Source: Pseudomonadota bacterium
GTDB lineage: Bacteria; Pseudomonadota; Gammaproteobacteria; Steroidobacterales; Steroidobacteraceae
Length of the DNA: 64,000 nt
Direction of reading: 5' to 3'
Assembly: GCA_037200975.1 (NCBI GenBank)
Contig: JBBCGI010000001.1
Coordinates: forward strand, 2,046,001-2,110,000
Below the pieces are notes generated by a model, which did not search any database, had not been told where the DNA came from, and was given only the letters and a program-made list of their open reading frames with translations. The position numbers and the translations under genes are program-made. Of this stretch, positions 34,520-41,522 are shown piece after piece; position 1 is the first letter of the stretch; every line of letters begins with the position of its first letter.

Positions 34520-35563
34520 TCAACTACCGGGCAGGAGCTCCAGTTGCCCACGCCGCGCCACCCGCCGGTCGAACAGCCCCCACGCGCCCTCGTCGCCGTG
34601 CCACGCGCCGCCGGTCGCGGCCTTCGCGTACTCGGTGGCGCGCGTCTCGAAGAAGTTCGCATGCTCGACGCCATTCAGCATGGCCGTGAGCCAGGGCAGC
34701 GGATGTTCCTTCACGCCGTACACCTGCGGCAGCCCCAGCTGCTTGAGGCGCCAGTCGGCGATGTAGCGGATGTAGGCCTTGATCTCCGCGGCGGACAACC
34801 CTTCGATCGGTCCCATCTCGAAGGCGAGATCGACGAACCGGTCCTCGAGCTTCACCACGGTCCGGGCGCAATCGACGATGTCATCCTTGACGGACTGCGT
34901 CAGCGCACCGGTTTCCTGCGCGAAGGTGTGGAACAGCCGGATGATGCCCTCGCAGTGCAGGGTTTCGTCGCGCACGCTCCACGAGACCACCTGTCCCATC
35001 CCGCGCATCTTGTTGTGCCGCGGGAAGTTCAACAGGATGGCGAAACTCGCGAACAGCTGCAGCCCCTCGGTAAAGCCGCCGAACACGGCGAGCGTGCGCA
35101 ACGTGTCGGCGTCCGTTTCGACGCCGAAGCCCTGCAGATAGTCGTGTTTGTCGCGCATCGCCGCGTAGTCCATGAACGCGGTGAACTCGCTGTCCGGCAT
35201 GCCGAGCGTTTCCAGCAGCAGCGCGTACGCTGCGATATGCACGGTTTCCATGTTGGCGAACGCCGCCAGCATCATCTTGATCTCGGTGGGGCGGAATACG
35301 CGCGCGTAGCGCTCCATGTAGTTGTCCTGCACTTCGACGTCGGCCTGCGTGAAGAAGCGGAACACCTGCGTCAGCAGGTTGCGTTCGGCATCGGTGATGC
35401 GGTTGTTCCAGTCCTTGCAGTCCTCGCCGAGCGGGATCTCCTCCGGCATCCAGTGGATTTGCTGCTGGCGGCGCCAGTACTCGATGGCCCACGGGTAACG
35501 GAACGGTTTGTAGCTGCGCGATGGCGTGAGCAGGCCGGGTTTGTTGAGCAGTTCGATTTGCAT
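34520..35563 (-). CDS. nrdB: Ribonucleoside-diphosphate reductase class I, beta subunit
   Basis: 347 residues. It houses the di-iron site and tyrosyl radical. By spacing to E. coli NrdB the ligands are Asp75, Glu106, His109, Glu166, Glu200 and His203, and the radical is Tyr113 (ETVHIAAY). So it is the Tyr-radical subclass rather than the radical-free Mn/Fe subclass. The ATG is at 35563, but no purine-rich ribosome binding site precedes it: palindromic element 2 ends 4 bp upstream. It follows nrdA on the same strand with 112 bp between, filled by that element. Confidence 0.94.
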   Translation of the reverse strand: MQIELLNKPGLLTPSRSYKPFRYPWAIEYWRRQQQIHWMPEEIPLGEDCKDWNNRITDAERNLLTQVFRFFTQADVEVQDNYMERYARVFRPTEIKMMLAAFANMETVHIAAYALLLETLGMPDSEFTAFMDYAAMRDKHDYLQGFGVETDADTLRTLAVFGGFTEGLQLFASFAILLNFPRHNKMRGMGQVVSWSVRDETLHCEGIIRLFHTFAQETGALTQSVKDDIVDCARTVVKLEDRFVDLAFEMGPIEGLSAAEIKAYIRYIADWRLKQLGLPQVYGVKEHPLPWLTAMLNGVEHANFFETRATEYAKAATGGAWHGDEGAWGLFDRRVARRGQLELLPGS

Positions 35564-35567
35564 GGTG

Positions 35568-35665
35568 GATGGTGCCGGGTGGGGAAAGTGGGGAGAGCGT
35601 TGAAGGGGTTGGATGCTGCAAGCCGGGTGGGAACGCTCTCCCCACTTTCCCCACCCGGCACCATC
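35568..35665. repeat. Palindromic element 2 (34-bp perfect arms) between nrdA and nrdB
   Basis: Arms 35568-35601 and 35632-35665 pair perfectly over 34 bp, with a 30-nt loop. The tip is GATGGTGCCGGGTGGGG. It starts 10 bp after the nrdA stop and ends 4 bp before the nrdB ATG, so it fills the translation initiation region of nrdB. In the message it would form a very stable stem that could limit nrdB expression relative to nrdA or terminate part of the transcripts. Confidence 0.9.
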
Positions 35666-35675
35666 TCTTATCTCT

Positions 35676-37598
35676 TCACTGACATGACAGGCACTCGTCG
35701 TATTTCGCATCGTCGGTTTCGGGGCTCAGCGGTTTGACCGCCAGGACCCGCGTGTTGTCGGCCTCCACGCCGGCGAACCCGGCGCGCTGCACGCTCTTCG
35801 AGCGGCAGTAGTACAGCGACTTCACGCCGCGCTCCCAGGCCGTCCAGTGCAGCATCAGCAGGTCCCACTTGTGGATGTCGCTGCGTAGATAGAGGTTCAA
35901 CGACTGGCCCTGGCAGATCAGCGGCGCGCGATCCGCCGCGAGCTCGATGACCCAGCGCTGATCGATCTCGAACGCGGTGCGGAATACGGATTTCTCGTCA
36001 TCGGTCAAACCTTCGAGATGCTGCACCGATCCCTCGTGCGCGAGGATCGATTGCCAGGTCTCCTCGACATTGAGCCCCTTGGAATCGAACAATTTCGCCA
36101 GCGCCGGATTGCGCACGCTGAACGATCCCGACAGCGTCTTGTGCGTGTAGATGTTCGCCGGGATCGGCTCGATGCAGGCGCTGGTGCCGCCGCAGATCAC
36201 CGAGATGCTGGCGGTCGGTGCGATCGCGAGCTTGTGGCTGAAACGCTCGAGCGCGCCGCGCTCGGCGGCATCCGGGCAGGCGCCGCGTTCTTCGGCCAAC
36301 ACGCGCGAGGCGGCATCGGCCTCGCGGCGCAGGTGCTTGAACATGCGCAGGTTGGCGGCACGCGCCAGCGCGCTTTCGAACGGCAGCCCGTTGTTCTGCA
36401 GGTAGGAATGGAAACCCATCGCGCCGAGGCCTACCGATCGCTCGCGCGCGGCGGAGTACTTCGCGCTGTCCATGCTCGCGGGCGCGTGGTCGATGAACTC
36501 CTGCAGCACGTTGTCGAGCATGCGCAGCACGTCTTCGATGAACCGCGGCTCGTCGCTCCACTCGTCCCAGGTCTCGAAGTTCACCGACGACAGGCAACAC
36601 ACCGCGGTGCGCGCCTTGCCGTGATGATCCACACCCGTGGGCAGCAGGATCTCGCTGCACAGGTTCGACTGACGGACCTTGAGGCCGAGTTCGCGCTGGT
36701 GTGCGCTGAGGTGGTTGTTGGCCGTGTCGCTGAAGAGCAGATAGGGCTCGCCGGTCTGCAGTCGCGTCTCGAGAATCCTCTGCCACAGGTGCCGCGCCGA
36801 CACCGTCCGCAGCGCTGCGCCGTCTTTCGGGCTGCGCAGCGCGAACGGCAGGTCATCGCGCACCGCTTGCATGAATTCGTCGGTGATGCAGATGCCGTGG
36901 TGCAGGTTCAGGCTCTTGCGGTTGAAGTCTCCCGAGGGCTTGCGGATCTCGATGAACTCCTCGATCTCGGGATGATGCACATCCAGATAGACGGCCGCGG
37001 AGCCGCGGCGCAGCGATCCCTGCGAGATCGCCAGCGTGAGCGAATCCATCACGCGCACGAACGGGATGATCCCCGAGGTCTGGCCGCAGCCCTTCACCGT
37101 CTCGCCGATGGAACGCACTCCACCCCAATACGTGCCGATGCCCCCGCCGTTCGAGGCCAGCCAGACGTTTTCCGTCCACGTTCCGACGATGCCGTCGAGA
37201 TTGTCCTCGACTGCATTCAGGAAGCAGGAAATAGGCAACCCGCGCGACGTGCCGCCGTTGCTGAGGATGGGCGTGGCCGGCAGGAACCACAGCTTCGACA
37301 TGTAGTCGTACAGCCGCTGCGCGTGCGCGGCGTCGTCGCCATAGGCGCGCGCGACCCGGGCGAACAGGTCCTGCGTGGTTTCGCCGGCAAGTAGATAGCG
37401 GTCCTGCAACGTGGCGCGGCCGAAATTCGTCAGCAGCGCGTCGCGGGAGGGGTCGGTCTTCACTTCGATGGCGGCGCGTGCCGCCTTCGCCCCGTCGCTG
37501 CCCGGAGTGAGCGGCGTGACGCCGGTGATCTTGCGAGGAGCGCGCTTTTTCGCGCGCGTATGTCCGGAAATTCCATCTGCCGCCGCCGGTGTAGACAT
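35676..37598 (-). CDS. nrdA: Ribonucleoside-diphosphate reductase class I, alpha subunit
   Basis: 640 residues, shorter than E. coli NrdA (761) because the N-terminal ATP-cone is missing; the protein starts with a ~60-residue basic tail, then NFGRATLQDRYLL. Active-site features are NLCSEI (radical Cys and Glu), the GGIGTYWGGVRS and PTASISVICGGTSACIEP loops, and the C-terminal redox pair in DECLSCQ. It reduces nucleoside diphosphates to deoxyribonucleotides with NrdB. Lack of the cone implies no dATP shut-off through that domain. A cobalamin riboswitch lies upstream, and the start sits in a hairpin, so B12 should repress translation. Confidence 0.95.
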   Translation of the reverse strand: MSTPAAADGISGHTRAKKRAPRKITGVTPLTPGSDGAKAARAAIEVKTDPSRDALLTNFGRATLQDRYLLAGETTQDLFARVARAYGDDAAHAQRLYDYMSKLWFLPATPILSNGGTSRGLPISCFLNAVEDNLDGIVGTWTENVWLASNGGGIGTYWGGVRSIGETVKGCGQTSGIIPFVRVMDSLTLAISQGSLRRGSAAVYLDVHHPEIEEFIEIRKPSGDFNRKSLNLHHGICITDEFMQAVRDDLPFALRSPKDGAALRTVSARHLWQRILETRLQTGEPYLLFSDTANNHLSAHQRELGLKVRQSNLCSEILLPTGVDHHGKARTAVCCLSSVNFETWDEWSDEPRFIEDVLRMLDNVLQEFIDHAPASMDSAKYSAARERSVGLGAMGFHSYLQNNGLPFESALARAANLRMFKHLRREADAASRVLAEERGACPDAAERGALERFSHKLAIAPTASISVICGGTSACIEPIPANIYTHKTLSGSFSVRNPALAKLFDSKGLNVEETWQSILAHEGSVQHLEGLTDDEKSVFRTAFEIDQRWVIELAADRAPLICQGQSLNLYLRSDIHKWDLLMLHWTAWERGVKSLYYCRSKSVQRAGFAGVEADNTRVLAVKPLSPETDDAKYDECLSCQ

Positions 37599-37628
37599 CG
37601 CTCTCTCCCTGTTTTTTCGGAGAGAGCG
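37599..37628 (-). promoter_or_regulatory. Ribosome-binding-site hairpin of nrdA (riboswitch expression platform)
   Basis: On the transcript CGCTCTCTCC pairs perfectly with GGAGAGAGCG over 10 bp around a 10-nt loop, and the stem ends at the base before the nrdA ATG. The GGGAGAG ribosome binding site lies in the 3' arm. This is a plain translational OFF switch. A competing pairing, GGCACAC near 37707 with GTGTGCC near 37680, lies just above and may link it to the B12 aptamer. Confidence 0.7.
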
Positions 37629-37704
37629 GAGCGGCGCGAAATTCTGCGGACGGCAGAAAGCTTCAACGCTGCTGCCGGCACACCCCGTCCGTTCAGAAGT
37701 CTAA

Positions 37705-37905
37705 AGTGTGCCCGGCAGGTCTCCTGGCTCACCGCTCGGTCACGAACTTCCGGCCTTCCCAAGAACCCTGCGGCTCCCAGTGGCCTAACAACCCCCGAAA
37801 GGGGTTGCGAAGAATCGCTCGCGGTCTACAGTTGCGGGGGCAGCCACGGATTCGCGGAACTCTTTTTCAAGAATCTCCTCTGACCGTGTTCCCTTTTCAT
37901 CGCGC
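37705..37905 (-). ncRNA. Cobalamin riboswitch upstream of nrdA
   Basis: Read on the minus strand, the aptamer landmarks occur in order: GGGAACACGGT and the P3 side, CTGCCCCCGCAACTGTA (37827-37843), GCCACTGGG (37776-37785 region), GGGAAGGCCGG, and the B12 box AGCCAGGAGACCTGCC (37714-37729). These are the defining conserved blocks of the adenosylcobalamin aptamer. It precedes nrdA by about 110 nt. The class is known to repress B12-independent enzymes that have a B12-dependent twin, which here would be a class II reductase outside the window. The 5' end of the riboswitch comes within about 75 bp of the divergent cytochrome gene. Confidence 0.93.
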
Positions 37906-37980
37906 TCACGCGCGAACCGATGCACGACAAGATGTTGTGTTTTTCGTCGATGGATTGTCAACATCTTGTGGTTGCAACGT

Positions 37981-38832
37981 ATGAAAAAGTTTTTGCAGTG
38001 GACGGGATTCGTGGTCGCGGGCCTGGTCGTGGTCGCCGTGGTGGGCTGCGTGTGGATCTATTTCGCCTCCGAGGCGGAGTTCGATCACCGCTTCACGCTG
38101 GCGGCTCCGCAGGTGCCGGCCATACCCGCCGATGCAGCGTCGATCGCCGAAGGTGAACGTCTCGCCCGCATGCGTGGCTGCATGCACTGCCATGGCGAAA
38201 ATCTCGCGGGCGCCGTGCCGCTCGACATTCCGAACCTGGTGAGATTCGTCGCGCCGAACGTGACCACCGCCGTGCCCCAGTACAGCGATCCGGATCTCGT
38301 CAACCTGATCCGCGGCGGCGTGCGGCGCGATGGCACCAGCACCTGGTTCATGCCGGCGAGCATGTTCGCCCACATGAACGATGAGGATCTCGGCCGCATC
38401 CTGGCTTACGTGCGCGCGGTGCCGGCGCGCGGCGGCATCAGCGGCGCAACCGAAATGCGTCCGCTCGGCCGCATGATCGTCGCCAAGGGCGATTTCAAAT
38501 CGAGCGCGCGGGAAGTAGCCGAGCTGAATGAATCGCAGATCCCGGTCGATCCCGCGGATCCGGTGGGCCGCGGGCGCTACCTCGTCATGAACCTGTGCAG
38601 CGAATGTCACGGGCAGGACCTGAACGGCGACGCCCTCGCTCAATCGCCACCGCTTGCGGTCGCGAAAACGTACACCGACAAACAATTCGCGCGCCTGATG
38701 CTGGAAGGCGTCGCGCTCGGCGACCGCAAACTTCCGTTGATGGGCGAGACCGCCCGGGCGCGCTTTTCGCCGCTCAGTGCGGATGAAGTGCGCGCGATGT
38801 ACACCTACCTGCGCTCGCGCGACGCGGGCTGA
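37981..38832 (+). CDS. Membrane-anchored dihaem cytochrome c
   Basis: 283 residues from the ATG at 37981. One N-terminal helix (about 10-28) anchors it, with the rest in the periplasm. Two CXXCH haem sites: CMHCH at 67-71 and CSECH at 206-210, each starting a cytochrome c fold, with a Met or His sixth ligand not assigned. Such proteins pass electrons to oxidases or from dehydrogenases. It is divergent from nrdA and converges with the SDR gene. The 63-bp gap to the SDR gene holds a GC-rich imperfect stem that may terminate both. Confidence 0.9.
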   Translation: MKKFLQWTGFVVAGLVVVAVVGCVWIYFASEAEFDHRFTLAAPQVPAIPADAASIAEGERLARMRGCMHCHGENLAGAVPLDIPNLVRFVAPNVTTAVPQYSDPDLVNLIRGGVRRDGTSTWFMPASMFAHMNDEDLGRILAYVRAVPARGGISGATEMRPLGRMIVAKGDFKSSAREVAELNESQIPVDPADPVGRGRYLVMNLCSECHGQDLNGDALAQSPPLAVAKTYTDKQFARLMLEGVALGDRKLPLMGETARARFSPLSADEVRAMYTYLRSRDAG

Positions 38833-38895
38833 ACGCGCCGGCGGCGCGGCCGGAGCCCGTGCCCCGGCCCGCCGCGCGGGATAGTTAGAGCCGCC

Positions 38896-39642
38896 TCAGG
38901 CGTTGTAGCCGCCATCCACCGCGATGGTCGCGCCGGTGATGTAGCTCGCGCCTTTGCTCGCCAGGAACGCGACGGTCGCGCCGATTTCCTCCGGCTTGCC
39001 GTAACGGCCGAGCGCCGTGCCGCCCTTCAATACCTGCACGAAGTCGCGCTCGTCGTCGCGGTTCATGTCGGTGTCGATCGGGCCCGGCTCGATCACGTTG
39101 ACGGTGATCCCCTTGGGCCCGAGATCGCGCGCCCAGCCGCGCGTGTACGCGGCGACCGCCGCCTTCGTCGCCGAGTAGTCGGCGATGCCCGGCCAGGGCG
39201 ACGACGTGCCGCCCATCGAGCCGATCGAGATGATCCGCCCGCCGTCCTTCATGAGCTTCGCCGCCTCGCGCACCGCGGCATTGACGCCGCCGACGTTGAT
39301 CGCGAACTGCTTCTCCACGTCTTCCACCGTCACGCTGCCGACCGGACCTGTGATGAACACGCCCGCGTTGTTGACGAGGATGTCGAGGTGGCCGAAATGC
39401 TCGGCAACCTTGTTGACGAGCTCCGCCACCTCGGCGGTTTTGCCCTGGTCGGCCTTGAAGGCCACGGCGCGGACGCCCTTGTCCTGCAGCTCGCGCACCA
39501 GCGCCTTCGCCTTGTCGGGCGAACTGACGTAGCTGATCGCCACGTCCGCGCCGTCGTCGGCCAGTGAGCGGGCGATGGCCGCGCCGATTCCGCGCGCACC
39601 GCCGGTTACCAGGGCGGCTTTTCCTGTGAGTTTCTTGGTCAT
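38896..39642 (-). CDS. Short-chain dehydrogenase/reductase (SDR)
   Basis: 248 residues, classical SDR. NAD(P) loop TGGARGIGAAIA near residue 14, NNAG at 92-95, catalytic Ser in SIGSMGG and Tyr-x-x-x-Lys in YSATKAAV, and the C-terminal GGYNA. It resembles 3-oxoacyl-ACP reductase FabG-like and glucose dehydrogenase-like members, with the substrate unresolved. It is divergent from a LysR gene with a palindromic operator between them, so it is a likely target of that regulator. Confidence 0.9.
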   Translation of the reverse strand: MTKKLTGKAALVTGGARGIGAAIARSLADDGADVAISYVSSPDKAKALVRELQDKGVRAVAFKADQGKTAEVAELVNKVAEHFGHLDILVNNAGVFITGPVGSVTVEDVEKQFAINVGGVNAAVREAAKLMKDGGRIISIGSMGGTSSPWPGIADYSATKAAVAAYTRGWARDLGPKGITVNVIEPGPIDTDMNRDDERDFVQVLKGGTALGRYGKPEEIGATVAFLASKGASYITGATIAVDGGYNA

Positions 39643-39741
39643 GGTCGTATTCCTTTCATTCGATGATTTGGCGCGTGGATTCGCGTTGCAGCCAAGTTAT
39701 TAGCTATGCCGGTGGCGATAAATAGCCCACAAGTGACAACT

Positions 39742-39761
39742 TTATTCCCAATAGGGAATAA
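39742..39761. promoter_or_regulatory. Palindromic operator in the SDR-LysR divergent region
   Basis: TTATTCCC (39742-39749) and GGGAATAA (39754-39761) are perfect inverted arms with a 4-bp centre, ending 8 bp before the LysR ATG. A divergent regulator-target pair with a dyad next to the regulator start is the classic autoregulatory layout. The even spacing does not give a strict T-N11-A box. Confidence 0.6.
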
Positions 39762-39769
39762 TCGACCCG

Positions 39770-40720
39770 ATGCCAATCGCTCCGTCCAGCTTCAACCAGA
39801 TGCTCGCCATGCGCGTCTTCGTGCGCGTCGTGGACTCCGGCACTTTCACGAATGCCGCGAACTCGCTGCGCATCCCGAAGCCGACGGTCACGAAGCTCGT
39901 CCAGGGCCTCGAGAATCATCTGCGCATCAAGCTGCTCAATCGCACCACGCGCCGCGTGAGCGTCACGCCCGACGGCTCGGCGTACTACGAACGGGTCGTG
40001 AGGTTGTTGGGCGATCTCGAGGACATCGAATCGAGCGTGACGCACGCCAAGGAAAAGCCGCGCGGCCGGTTGCGTATCGACGCCGGCGCCGCCGTGACCA
40101 CGTTCATCATCCTGCCGGCGCTACCGGCGTTCCTCGCGCGGTATCCGGACATCGCCGTCGAATGCGGCGTCAGCGACCGCCCCGCCGATCTCATTGGCGA
40201 CAATGTCGACTGCGTGATCCGTGGCGGGCCGCTGCTCGAACCGTCGCTGGTGGCGCGGCGCATCGGCGATCTGCGCTGGCTCACCTGCGCGACGCCCGCG
40301 TATTTCGAAACCCATGCGATGCCGAGCCACCCCACCGATCTCGAATCCGGCCATACGCTGGCGGGTTATTTCTTTCCGCGCAGCGGCCGGATGCGGCCGC
40401 TGCTGTTTCAGCGCGACGGCAAACGTATCGAGATCCAGCCGAATCCGCGCGTCGCGGTCAACGATTCCGCCGCGCACTTCGCCTCCCTGCGCGCCGGCCT
40501 CGGACTCGGGCAGATCATCTCGTTCATGGTTTCGGCCAGTGGCGCGACGCGCGAGCTGGTGCCGGTATTGCAGAGCTGGCAACCCGAGCCCCTGCCCGTG
40601 CACGTGCTGTATGCCGCCAACCGGCATCTGTCGACCAAAGTGCGCGTGTTCGTCGACTGGGTGGCCGAGTTGTTCGCGCAGAGTCCGTGCACGCGCCTGC
40701 TGACATCAGATCCGCGATGA
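39770..40720 (+). CDS. LysR-family transcription regulator
   Basis: 316 residues. N-terminal winged helix (MRVFVRVVDSGTFTNAANSL, RIPKPTVTKLVQGLE, NRTTRRVSVTPDG), then a substrate-binding domain that begins near GRLRIDAGAAVTTF. It is the AaeR/DsdC-like branch that usually controls the adjacent divergent gene, here the SDR. The inducer is unknown. The stop is 7 bp before the convergent hypothetical gene stop. Confidence 0.92.
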   Translation: MPIAPSSFNQMLAMRVFVRVVDSGTFTNAANSLRIPKPTVTKLVQGLENHLRIKLLNRTTRRVSVTPDGSAYYERVVRLLGDLEDIESSVTHAKEKPRGRLRIDAGAAVTTFIILPALPAFLARYPDIAVECGVSDRPADLIGDNVDCVIRGGPLLEPSLVARRIGDLRWLTCATPAYFETHAMPSHPTDLESGHTLAGYFFPRSGRMRPLLFQRDGKRIEIQPNPRVAVNDSAAHFASLRAGLGLGQIISFMVSASGATRELVPVLQSWQPEPLPVHVLYAANRHLSTKVRVFVDWVAELFAQSPCTRLLTSDPR

Positions 40721-40727
40721 GACGGCT

Positions 40728-41345
40728 CTACCGCTTGCGCTGACCGAGAACCCGGCTCTCGAGCCGCAGGGGTTCATCCGCGGAATTCCCCTCCGGCATG
40801 TACCAGGCGCCGCAGCGCGAAGTCCGCTTCCATTCACCGTCGACCTTGTCCAGCCGCGCGATGGAACCGCGCTCGCCGTTGAGCTCGATCGAGAGCCAGG
40901 CGCTGTCGAGCGTGGGATTGAAGACCACACGCGACATCGCGAAATAACGCATGCGTGGGTTCTTCTTGCGCGCCAGCCTGAAACCGGCGAATTCCGCGGT
41001 GGCTTCTTCCAGCACGACCGGCGCCGCGCCGACCGCCTTGAGCTGCTCGAGCATGGCCTGCGAATCCTGCGCGGAAAGACCGCAGAATTCCTCGCGGTCC
41101 GGATCGTCCATCGCGATCGAGATGAAATTCGCGGCGCTGAAGTCCGACTTGAAGTACCAGAGCTTGTAAGGACGATCCGCGTTGTCGCTGGCGATGGTTG
41201 CCGCCATCACGCTCCACACCGCGAGTTCCTCACCCGTTACGCCGGAATCACCCCCGGCTGCGCCGGCGGGCACCGACGCCGAAAGGAACAGGCATGAGAG
41301 AACGGCGGCAAATCGAAGGCGGACCTTGTCATTGAAAGTTTTCAT
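40728..41345 (-). CDS. Exported hypothetical protein
   Basis: 205 residues from the ATG at 41345 (MKTFNDKVRLRF), with a signal peptide that ends near SVPAGAAG. I do not recognise the family. Features are WSVMAATIASDNADRPYKLWYF after the leader, two Cys (one in EEFCGL, one in SRCGAW) that could form a disulfide, and a basic C-terminus. It looks like a secreted globular protein. It converges with lysR and lies downstream of pyc in the same orientation, 177 bp away, with a hairpin between. Confidence 0.7.
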   Translation of the reverse strand: MKTFNDKVRLRFAAVLSCLFLSASVPAGAAGGDSGVTGEELAVWSVMAATIASDNADRPYKLWYFKSDFSAANFISIAMDDPDREEFCGLSAQDSQAMLEQLKAVGAAPVVLEEATAEFAGFRLARKKNPRMRYFAMSRVVFNPTLDSAWLSIELNGERGSIARLDKVDGEWKRTSRCGAWYMPEGNSADEPLRLESRVLGQRKR

Positions 41346-41477
41346 GGGCGCGACCGTAAGCAAACGCGGCGCGCGTTTCCATTGCAGAAGCGGAAGTTGC
41401 GAACTCCGTCGGCCGCCGCACGCTTGGTGCGCGCGATTTCCCCGCTCGCGCCATCACGGTGCGATCAAATGTCGAAC

Positions 41478-41500
41478 GGCCGATGAGAAATTCTCAGGCC
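41478..41500 (-). terminator. Hairpin downstream of pyruvate carboxylase
   Basis: GGCC and TGAGAA arms pair with TTCTCA and GGCC around a single A (41478-41500), 22 bp past the pyc stop. No strong U-tract follows, so the terminator call is tentative. Confidence 0.35.
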
Positions 41501-41522
41501 GCCCGCACTTTTCACGATGCTG

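Noticed and set aside
38833-38895. GC-rich imperfect stem between the cytochrome c and SDR genes
   Set aside because: Several mismatches and no T-tract; too weak for a separate feature.
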